NCBI RefSeq assembly: GCF_003865015.1
Contig: NZ_BHVV01000006.1
Span: 1-64,000 of the forward strand
Source of the DNA: Sulfurisoma sediminicola
Lineage (GTDB): Bacteria; Pseudomonadota; Gammaproteobacteria; Burkholderiales; Rhodocyclaceae
Direction: 5' to 3'
Length of the DNA: 64,000 nt
This document shows positions 58,901 to 64,000 of the stretch, piece by piece. A program made the position numbers and the translations under genes. The notes under the pieces were generated by a model. It was not told the origin of the DNA. It worked only from the letters and a program-made list of their open reading frames with translations, and made no database searches. Position 1 is the stretch's first letter; every line of letters begins with the position of its first letter.

Positions 58901-58992
58901 AAATTCACGTGTTCGCCAGGCGCCAGGTGACCATGCATCGCGAAGATGGCTCGCAGTTCGTCAAGACGGCTCGGTACAGCTATTCGAGCTAA
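52945..58992 (+). CDS. 2015-residue nuclease-STAND NTPase, putative defence protein
   Basis: Residues about 28-130 look like the Cap4/DUF4297 nuclease: GYMGQYARAAAAIYAELERG, Asp in GIADDLVLGFD (65-66) and a QFK in VGHQFKTS (79-81), a PD-(D/E)xK-type core. A P-loop follows with Walker A VGPPGSGKSTLL (291-302) and Walker B RTIIVVDGLDHV (383-394), then TQRLD and winged-helix-like segments typical of STAND ATPases. From about residue 600 to 1900 it is a long helical, TPR-like region that would serve as sensor. The plan nuclease-NTPase-helical repeats is that of Avs-type anti-phage proteins, but I cannot assign it to a named type. Start at 52945 is weakly supported by ribosome signals; see the leader entry. 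Confidence 0.75.
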   Translation: MPLSEDLGAPDTARDNASAPAEGERRAMRGYMGQYARAAAAIYAELERGQLQWIGVADRSAGIADDLVLGFDGLVVGHQFKTSRFPGTFTVETLFTGAKGLLNPLVNAWRSMRAADPGYQVEIRLVINDYPSIRDNPGGAAPAHSAAFLDEFERFRDRSLADWRASNWGGLIETLRKASGLDDDDLELFLHALRVLHGAAADFVQFHKLTADQARLAAEIAQVLPKLVTDVRDKDRWSREELLHELGWKDPAKTRHVHRFPVGAYVQRNRDTELSLLQALRAVDQGYVALVGPPGSGKSTLLQIALAAEPDIRLVRYLAFVPGAAQGVGRGEADDFLEDVAAQMRSGGLLGLRLRDNSQHERREQFGVLLTQAGDRYERDRVRTIIVVDGLDHVPREELPTHSLLAELPLPSAVPKGVTFVLGTQRLDLAELMPAVREQAAQSGRQVMMRPLAREAVAQMADLLGLDPTISRTRLNELSHGHPLATRYLIQALLRADQAARAILLAGGMAFDGDIESVYASAWREIADDPDAMHVLGFISRAEAPMPLTLLATIVEERAIERALITARHLLKETPHGWTVFHNSFRLFVLSKPRMHLGSVDFEYPQRVYRDLAQLVRHAPADSPQRWLELRYRARAGDRDDVLALATPQRFRQQLAEGRAVSDIDSDIRLALLAARSTLDGTIVTRLLLCRDEVARRTTALEYADQLPLAMLAAGDIDAAYAFVQDFPNRGYEVVDALLERDEFDRAKDLFEHLEPLSQLHTSRYQNYGEQHNLQEFEKWAGRVFHFRDFEQIRQSIDHLALEGMERSAGESSEERIASVRERLSLVVAEDFLSQQPNADARTVIDQLGIDQGELPALMVRAGMATQDRGQNSDALALFVAAMDLPGFDRIPNVWRRRIALFAVTTGREELAEALFDKLAAPAISMGDDEIQIAEAGSLARAVLEHAQLCTMLAKSLPTVAPSKHAILRPLQSHATQVGVLVGHALTDPSSIAAGSVQAASCSAMGYLLRLSPSGGGDFHLTHQAMTAAPVLARSLLQVGALCGEAEYRAVLREIDEAVSTSTVRGTMPLRREIAVAAYRNDGDRAAAAARLEPMVGELVENTPSEQLDALADLAIAFATIGDIERARRLLDTVPDHCLGYALAARKDPQYAIWRDILVLANAADPAQRGKRVSQLMRQVEGMKDTEGASAAHRLTMVLIDEAMQISARNGSDVAQALADWDLIAWPNRVDALMIGMLRRRPELLFACVATWCRLCLPFYLEPHYRNPMHVGDFIDVAADVAGAGLIADLVPILQSAIEVDSRAHERLTLLKRLQGAAARHGYADRQLERAISRWSSEALPPRRSYTPQKYDDAATLDELQRAFEAEGAKLDYNAPHRFSELAESAPLEQVRQMYERWDSLQSDVRCRFMIVERLIQADEKAYARKLVDEYEAGDDERGSWSQWMGGGKFRYFHARKLLDGVAVHRAAYENFVDSIAAGQENTLSLLAEIDSILPVICAAPDWPAIWSLLAEQMASTREHQLGASFEVSQAPLNDEELLADLLHFALRLPVAVVQQHARHCALQLANQVAGGQAVFELVIRRLLAGGLDEPLQALQLLLLLDHDHFAPSLGAALADLVNHRDVTVAEAAGLLARRWGIAVSVAPQPLPLLYQLELGSSVEVDDGLRDAATGAMRVEDSMSWTQWLRPVAQVLAEAAGSDEANIRHRAAMFIQEWGGLEAFGQPAIKRLEAQLRGLQMQITYVKPHARIAALALRHVAGELRRADLLARRNMPEILERLGAPLPPLPLMRAQVRPQGISRPLVARDAHWREGEKLWTEQVDNDVASWSTGGGEQVVAEITRFKVVEARRSEYRLQRIRAPRLQGDGDEFWDWYKELPAAVWMGRIVPLDAEPAPTLVRRLVNSLGMDAPDYQIILCPNLLRRLRWQAHDRDPSIHVDTSGAIVARVTWWRDAGPVDIEDDAVWGEGVYVVLTADGLRQFMALHGDFQIHVFARRQVTMHREDGSQFVKTARYSYSS

Positions 58993-59049
58993 CGCCCTCC
59001 CGACGGTGTAGATTTGCGTAGGAGGCTCGAAATCATGCGGCGACGCGCT

Positions 59050-59072
59050 ATTGACGGCACGTTACCGTCAAT
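59050..59072. terminator. Hairpin between convergent giant gene and DUF4238 gene
   Basis: ATTGACGG (59050-59057) pairs with CCGTCAAT (59065-59072) around 7 bases, overlapping the DUF4238 stop and lying 58 bases past the giant gene stop. No T run on either strand, so only a candidate. Confidence 0.4.
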
Positions 59073-60162
59073 GTCCCGAGGACTCTCGCCAATATCCCCC
59101 TCCACCTCTAAATTGGGTCTGCGCAGCTCTAATGTACCCAGAACCGGTTCCGTTCGTGAAAACCGAACCTTTGGCGCGCCAGCGAAGCTGTGTTGGCCAG
59201 CGCGAGGGGATAGGCGATAGCGTCTCCACATGCACAAGTGCCTCCTGATGCACTTCAGCATCGAAACGCTCTACAACTCTATATCGCTTATGGATTCCGT
59301 CAGATCCATCTAGCACTGCATAGTGGGCGCGATGTCGACTACTGAGCCTGCGACCCTGGATAGTGCGGTATGAAGCTAGAACCCATTCATTGTCGTTCCA
59401 ATCGCGGAAGTAGATGTTCGCGAATGCATTTAGAAGCTGCTGCTCGTTGAATGCCTCAATATCAGCGTCATTCCGCGTCTCAGTCCACCCCTTTTCATGT
59501 CGGACACTGTACATATCTCCGTCATAAGCGACGCACAGAACGCGAGGGCTCAAAGGAAGAAATACCGTTGTTCCGCAAGCCATCAATCCTGGAGCCTTAT
59601 GCCGCGCGCGGGCATCCTCCTTGTGCCAGCGGTTTGCGACGATGGCGGGGTCATCCGAAGTCACGAATGGCCTCTTAGTCTTATTCCTCACCAAGCAGAC
59701 TTTCAAATCATCTAAGACGTGCATTTCGTCAGCAAATACCCGCATTGCCGTTTGTACCGCCTCTTTGATCGACGGTTTCAGGTCAGGTAAAGGCGCTCCA
59801 ATGGACTGTTCCATTCCAGCAAACATCTCTACCGAACGCCTAGAGGCGGCCTCGGTTCTCAAGTGCTGGAAGAGCATAAAAGTTTTCAGGATGGCTTTAT
59901 CGCTCTCGGTGAGTACGTACCGAGGGCCATGAATCCGCTCTAACGCCGAGGCATAGCCACCTTCAACCGCACGAATTGCAGTCTCGAGAAGATCGTCTTG
60001 ACCATAGAAATAGTCGCCTGAGCATTGGTTCTTGACCGGCGCTGCCGGTATCGCACGCTGCCGGTCCAGGTTCAGAAGGTGGATTGCCTGATTTTCACCG
60101 TTATTGGTGAACGCCTTCAAATAGCAGCGTGGAACAAAATGCTGGTTTTTGTTAGTCGCCAT
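59068..60162 (-). CDS. DUF4238 family protein
   Basis: 364 residues. The N-terminus NKNQHFVPRCYLKAF is the DUF4238 signature (NQHYVPQFYLRxF), followed by the central KTFMLFQHLRTEAASRR segment and the conserved PFVTSDDPAIV. It has no membrane segment. The family is common next to phage-defence and mobile genes but has no assigned activity. It is divergent from the cyclase-like gene across 100 bases and convergent with the giant gene. Confidence 0.8.
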   Translation of the reverse strand: MATNKNQHFVPRCYLKAFTNNGENQAIHLLNLDRQRAIPAAPVKNQCSGDYFYGQDDLLETAIRAVEGGYASALERIHGPRYVLTESDKAILKTFMLFQHLRTEAASRRSVEMFAGMEQSIGAPLPDLKPSIKEAVQTAMRVFADEMHVLDDLKVCLVRNKTKRPFVTSDDPAIVANRWHKEDARARHKAPGLMACGTTVFLPLSPRVLCVAYDGDMYSVRHEKGWTETRNDADIEAFNEQQLLNAFANIYFRDWNDNEWVLASYRTIQGRRLSSRHRAHYAVLDGSDGIHKRYRVVERFDAEVHQEALVHVETLSPIPSRWPTQLRWRAKGSVFTNGTGSGYIRAAQTQFRGGGGYWRESSGH

Positions 60163-60262
60163 GAGTTCAGCATATCATTGCGAGTCAGTAGCCGCGCAGG
60201 CCCCGAATTCGCGTTTCTTATGATGGAGCGGGTGAGACCGATCCGAATGGTTAAGTAACCTA

Positions 60263-61303
60263 GTGAGCAATGTCGTTATGATGCAAACTGAGCCGACGGA
60301 TGCAGAGACTGAGCTACCCCTAACGCGCTTCATCTCGATTTCGGTGGACGTAGCGGGATCAACAAGCATTAAAGAGCAACTCTGCGCGTTTTTGGCTAGG
60401 CACGGCCGGGATATCGGGGTCGCCTATCAAGACTTTGCGCATCAGCTTCTTGCGACGGAACGTCAATTCATCGACCTTCTCTGCGCAACCAAGAAAGCCG
60501 CGGTACACAACGGCGCGGAATGCGTGTTCGAAGTGGAGCGGCTCTTTCTGATCAAAACGATCGGTGATGAGTGGTGGTATTCCTATTCGCTGGATGGCCT
60601 TGACGACTTTGCTGTAGGTCAACATGCCCGCCACCTCTTTGATGCGCTGCTGGCATTCCTCTCGAAACAACCGGCATCCGCCTTCCTTTCAGACACGCCG
60701 GCAGATCATCCCGATGGGCTGGACGAGTTCAAGGAGGTGCTCCGACTCGAACTTCCTCTAAAGATCACCTGCGACCTCGTTCATGGTTTTGATCTTGTGC
60801 GAGGCCGAGAGGCCCTCATCTCCTCGATTGTCGCCAGATGCTGCGGAGATATTGTTCACGTCGGTGATGATCAGTACATGCGCATGATGGGTAACCTTGG
60901 TGCCATTCCCATGATCGCCGATAAAACGGCTGGCAAGATCATCTCGGTCGTGCGCTCCGATTTCGTCGGGATGGAGGTCGACCGATTCTTCCGATTGGCA
61001 GGATACTCTCAGAAGGGCCGTGTGCTGGTTGGTCAGCAATTGTTCGAAGTGCTCGACTTAATGGATGCGCCGGCAGCAGACGTGACGTTGCGCGACGCAT
61101 GGAAGTGCGTTTCTCTTCGTAACAAGATTCCTGGCGGAGGATTTGTTACGATGCGGTCGGATATCTTTGTGTCCTTACATGAGTACGCGTTGCGAAACCT
61201 GCGCGAGCCCTATATGGGTGCGCTGTGTACAGATCGATGTACAGCGTCGGGCGACCCGGTTTGGCGAAGCTGCCAAGATTCCCCGACCATGGTGGCCGAC
61301 TGA
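60263..61303 (+). CDS. Class III nucleotidyl cyclase-like protein
   Basis: 346 residues from GTG at 60263; ATG at codon 6 is possible. The first metal-site motif is FISISVDVAGSTSIKEQL with D29. The second is LFLIKTIGDEWWYSY with D102 and the KTIGD base-pocket motif. Between them is an insert longer than usual. RCCGDIVHVGDDQYM near 190 is where the conserved Asn/Arg helix normally lies, and those residues are not obvious. The bacterial Pycsar cyclases share this short cytosolic plan, but the usual TIR or membrane effector gene is not adjacent. A hairpin terminator follows its stop. Confidence 0.65.
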   Translation: MSNVVMMQTEPTDAETELPLTRFISISVDVAGSTSIKEQLCAFLARHGRDIGVAYQDFAHQLLATERQFIDLLCATKKAAVHNGAECVFEVERLFLIKTIGDEWWYSYSLDGLDDFAVGQHARHLFDALLAFLSKQPASAFLSDTPADHPDGLDEFKEVLRLELPLKITCDLVHGFDLVRGREALISSIVARCCGDIVHVGDDQYMRMMGNLGAIPMIADKTAGKIISVVRSDFVGMEVDRFFRLAGYSQKGRVLVGQQLFEVLDLMDAPAADVTLRDAWKCVSLRNKIPGGGFVTMRSDIFVSLHEYALRNLREPYMGALCTDRCTASGDPVWRSCQDSPTMVAD

Positions 61304-61610
61304 CCTGACGAACGACGGCAATACGCGCTGTTGCTGCCGCTGGATTAGCAACTCCCCAACGACCGTTTTGGCCGAGCTCCGGTCATTGGCCGCGATCACG
61401 ATGACGGACAGCAGCTCGGCCAAAGCGGCCGGTGGGCTCTCAAGTGACCTTAGACCGCTCACGCCCCTGAGCGGTCTGTGGGTTTTCTGGAAAGCGGGCA
61501 CTCAGAAACCTTCAAACTATCCATGACGGTTCCCTCTATGCGTGGCGTTGAGAGAACGATAGCCCCGTCCGATTGCATTAAAGAGACCGGCCAAGGCAGC
61601 CCGGCGGAGT
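61304..61610. other. Non-coding gap with two inverted repeats
   Basis: About 300 bases. TTTGGCCGAGCT (61367-61378) and AGCTCGGCCAAA (61413-61424) are perfect 12-bp arms around 34 bases. A second hairpin downstream is terminator-like (separate entry). No frame on either strand has family character. Confidence 0.5.
61452..61486 (+). terminator. Terminator-like hairpin downstream of cyclase gene
   Basis: AGACCGCTCA (61452-61461) pairs perfectly with TGAGCGGTCT (61468-61477) around CGCCCC. GTGGGTTTTC follows on the plus strand, a short T run four bases past the stem. It lies about 150 bases after the cyclase stop and points away from the minus-strand genes. Confidence 0.6.
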
Positions 61611-62489
61611 CTATTCGACGCGGCTGGCCAGCAAGTTTGGTTGGGGCAAGAACTTTTCCGCGAACGCGTTGAATGGAATCTCGACGGACTCCCAAGTCCC
61701 TTCGCCCCGGTTGGTGGGGACGTGAGGATCGACCTCCGCCTTGGAAAGGGCCGCGAGGCTCGGAACCGGCCGGCTGATGTCCCACAAGTGGAACGCGTGG
61801 ATGTCGTTTAACACGGCTCGATCCCATTCGTTTGCCGTGAGGTGAAATCCGCCGCCAATCCCGACGGTGGTCGCTTTCACCTCGATCGAAAGCAGGCGCG
61901 CGTCGCCGGGACCGGCCACGGACAGGACGTCGTATCCGTCCTCGTTGCTCTCGACGGAAATCCACTTCGGCTCGCGGCCCGTGCGTTCCCTTTCATGCGC
62001 AATGGTCAGGCGTTCACCGGCCCTGCCGATCCCGGTCAGCCGCGCCCCCTTCTGGCCCCGCGCTCGCGCGGCCATCTCGTCCCAAAACGCGACGACCTCG
62101 TCGCTTATCCCGTAGGCGAGGCCGGCCTCGACGAACACTTGGGCGATGTCGGAGCCCGCGAATGCGAGCACTCGGGCACGCCCGAAGGTCGCATTCTGTA
62201 TCCAAGAGGGCCGAACCGTGTCGATATAGTCAAGCAACGCGCGGCGCAGCCTCGGCTCGTAGCCGCGCAGATCGACGAGTCTCGCGCCGCCGGGCGTCAG
62301 GACGACGGTCCCGTCCTCGCTGGCTCGAAGCCAGTCGAGCGTCTGCGCCGTATCGACGACCCTGGCCGCCGGCATGCCACCGAGCCTAGCGAACTCGATC
62401 GAGATTTGTCCGAATTGCAGCGCCCGACGTCCCGCCATTTCCAGCAGGTCGAAGCATCCCTGCGCGAGCCCCGGGGAAAACGCGATCAT
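61611..62489 (-). CDS. DUF3883 nuclease-like protein
   Basis: 292 residues. The C-terminal half is the DUF3883 (NO VEIN C-terminal) fold: GRAGERLTIAHERERTGREP, NEDGYDVLSV (Asp) and LLSIEVKAT (ExK), giving a PD-(D/E)xK-like set, followed by GGFHLTANEWDRA. The N-terminal half is helical and uncharacterised. Its ATG overlaps the helicase stop by four bases, so the two are made together. DUF3883 proteins recur beside helicases in defence clusters. Target unknown. Confidence 0.8.
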   Translation of the reverse strand: MIAFSPGLAQGCFDLLEMAGRRALQFGQISIEFARLGGMPAARVVDTAQTLDWLRASEDGTVVLTPGGARLVDLRGYEPRLRRALLDYIDTVRPSWIQNATFGRARVLAFAGSDIAQVFVEAGLAYGISDEVVAFWDEMAARARGQKGARLTGIGRAGERLTIAHERERTGREPKWISVESNEDGYDVLSVAGPGDARLLSIEVKATTVGIGGGFHLTANEWDRAVLNDIHAFHLWDISRPVPSLAALSKAEVDPHVPTNRGEGTWESVEIPFNAFAEKFLPQPNLLASRVE

Positions 62490-64000
62490 CGACGAACCCC
62501 GGCGAAATCCCGCAGCAGGACGTCGATGTCCTCTCGTGCAAGCCCGGTGCTGTATTCGTCAGCGTCCTCAATGTCGGTCGGGTCAAGGGCGATCGGATCC
62601 GGTTTGAGCGACGAGTCTTCGAGGGCCTCGGCCATCTGGCCGATCTTGTATCCGAGACGCTCGCGGACCGTCTCGTCGACACTGTCCATGCATTCGACAA
62701 TTTCGATCGTGGTGTCCTGGTCTGGCGGCAGGCCGAAGCGATGGATGCGGTCCTCCGATTGCAGGTAGTGAGCAGCATTGAAGGTCCGGTCGAGATACAG
62801 GGCATGGTGGCAGACGCGATGAAGGCTCACGCCCTCGCCGGCTGCTGCCGGATTCGCCACCATCACGCGCGTATTCGGGTCGTCATGGAATAGTTTGATC
62901 TTGCCCTCGCGGGTCTCATCGTCCTCCTCGTCGCCGGCGTCGACGCCGCCGTGGATGAACACGGCACCGAGATCGGACAGTCGCGCCGAGATGTATTCGA
63001 CGTTACGCACGAACGAGGACCAAACGAGAACCTTGCGGCCCTCGCGGGCGAGGGCCCTAGCCCTCTTCAGGACATATTTGAGCTTGGGCCCATCACCCTC
63101 CGCCAACACCGCAGCGAGCAGGTCGGGATGGGCGAAGCCAATCTCCGAGGAGAGCAGGGACGGATTTGAGACGAACTGCAACAACCGTGCGACAGAGCGC
63201 CCAAGGGACCGAAAAGCCTGCCGGCTCGGGATGCTCAACGCTGTGGCCGCCTCTCGGGCGACCTCGAACTTCATCAGCTTATAGAGTTCTGCCTGCATCG
63301 GCGCCATAGACAGGCGGGCCATCTGTCGCGTTACCGGCGGCAGGCCAAGTTCCGCCTTGTTCGTGCGCACATACACGGGGCGGATGAGTTCGACAACATT
63401 GTCGGCGGTCGCGGGTATCTCCGGGTAAAGGAACTGGAATTGCGGGACGAGATCCTCCGTCGACTGCGGCATCGGAGTTCCGGACATAATGAGTTTGCCG
63501 ACCGGAAGGTGGGAGAGGTTCAGCGCGGCACGGGCCGTCATCTTCCCAGAGCCGCTCTTGATCCGGTGGCTCTCGTCTAAAAAAACATGGACCCTGCGCC
63601 GAGCGCAATGGGCCGCGAGAAGATCGGGGACCCGCGCAAGTTGCTGGTAGGAGATAAGCATGAAGCGGGGCTCGTCGTCCAAGGCGCGCGCGATCTTGTC
63701 CCTACCTCCACGCAACCGGACAAAGACGTCATCGACACCCGGCATGCAGTCAGCGATCTGTTCGTCCCACGCGGCAAATGCGTTCTTCGGGGCCACGACG
63801 AGAAGATCCTCCTCGGGGCGAGCCCTGTAAAAGAAGCACGCGAGGGCCTCGGTGGTCTTGCCAGCCCCGGGGACGGAGAATGTCGCCGCGGCTGGCAGCG
63901 CGGCGATCCTGCCGACATTGCGCGCTTGCTCTGGGGAGAGTTCCCGGCCGAACCCGATTTCTCGCAGACGGGCGCGAAGATCGCCCTCGGGGACCGCGAG
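62486..64000 (-). CDS. SNF2-type helicase, 5' end outside window
   Basis: The frame is open from the right edge to the stop at 62486 (504 codons visible). Motif I: TFSVPGAGKTTEALA (codons about 31-45 of the visible part), motif II HVFLDESHRIKSG, motif III LIMSGTPMPQS, then the second lobe with VLVWSSFVRNVEYI and motif VI LQSEDRIHRFGLPP. The DESH and the DRIHRFG arginine pair place it in SNF2/RapA-like superfamily 2. It is presumably a DNA translocase working with the coupled DUF3883 protein. Genes further upstream that could name the system (methylase, other helicase) are outside the window. Confidence 0.85.
   Translation of the reverse strand, partial: LAVPEGDLRARLREIGFGRELSPEQARNVGRIAALPAAATFSVPGAGKTTEALACFFYRARPEEDLLVVAPKNAFAAWDEQIADCMPGVDDVFVRLRGGRDKIARALDDEPRFMLISYQQLARVPDLLAAHCARRRVHVFLDESHRIKSGSGKMTARAALNLSHLPVGKLIMSGTPMPQSTEDLVPQFQFLYPEIPATADNVVELIRPVYVRTNKAELGLPPVTRQMARLSMAPMQAELYKLMKFEVAREAATALSIPSRQAFRSLGRSVARLLQFVSNPSLLSSEIGFAHPDLLAAVLAEGDGPKLKYVLKRARALAREGRKVLVWSSFVRNVEYISARLSDLGAVFIHGGVDAGDEEDDETREGKIKLFHDDPNTRVMVANPAAAGEGVSLHRVCHHALYLDRTFNAAHYLQSEDRIHRFGLPPDQDTTIEIVECMDSVDETVRERLGYKIGQMAEALEDSSLKPDPIALDPTDIEDADEYSTGLAREDIDVLLRDFAGVRR

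Noticed and set aside
61367-61424. Integron attC site
   Set aside because: The 12-bp arms lack the conserved GTTRRRY/RYYYAAC core sites and no integron integrase or cassette array is present.

Overview
The window reads as a high-GC betaproteobacterial chromosome (Rhodocyclales or a close relative is my inference from gene order: bcp-slyD, mutS, suhB/trmJ-cysE, a complete iscR-to-iscX operon with two cysteine desulfurases, pyrG-kdsA-eno-ftsB, lysC) that runs into a large integrated element beyond a tRNA-Ser gene. The species cannot be fixed from sequence alone.

Core part, 1-36871. The left edge cuts a minus-strand, repeat-rich RTX-like secreted protein. Then come bcp and slyD (overlapping), the minus-strand suhB-mutS pair, and a plus-strand run trmJ, cysE, iscR, nifS-like, iscS, iscU, iscA, hscB, hscA, fdx, iscX, followed by a rhodanese, a TatD-type hydrolase, tpx and a periplasmic binding protein. 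A minus-strand vapB-vapC-aroG-DUF1015 string follows. Its toxin-antitoxin pair abuts a broken Nmad3-type gene. Next are mfd, a frameshifted isochorismatase-like gene, arfB, a DEDD exonuclease, pyrG-kdsA-Dabb-DUF1330-eno-ftsB, a SIMPL/gamma-carbonic-anhydrase/QueD cluster, a radical SAM gene, an XRE regulator, lysC, an amidohydrolase, a small hypothetical gene and tRNA-Ser(GCU) with its terminator.

Mobile part, about 36917-64000. Just past the tRNA lie a strong promoter, an AlpA-like regulator, two replication/regulation-type genes, small membrane proteins, a VirD4-type coupling protein (frameshifted in a G7 run), a Replic_Relax (MOB_C-like) protein and TrbJ-TrbL. No other mating-pair genes and no intact integrase are visible. 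Two long GC-rich stretches (42214-43444, 46449-47130) are packed with hairpins rather than genes. A series of small accessory genes follows, two of which are preceded by a duplicated promoter-bearing repeat of about 110 bp. A relic of a tyrosine recombinase marks the start of a cargo zone that looks less GC-rich.

Cargo, 49841-64000. A Tat-exported protein is flanked by two paralogous lipoproteins. A 2015-residue protein joins a Cap4-like nuclease domain to a STAND-type P-loop NTPase and a long helical C-terminal part. A DUF4238 protein is divergent from a class III nucleotidyl-cyclase-like protein. A SNF2-type helicase, cut by the right edge, is translationally coupled to a DUF3883 nuclease-like protein. 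This is best read as a defence-type island; no anti-phage function is shown by the sequence itself.

Three reading-frame breaks are each consistent with one missing base (C7 run at 24975, G7 run at 39693, codon 2 of the second lipoprotein). Some may be sequencing errors, so those genes should not be called dead without rereading.
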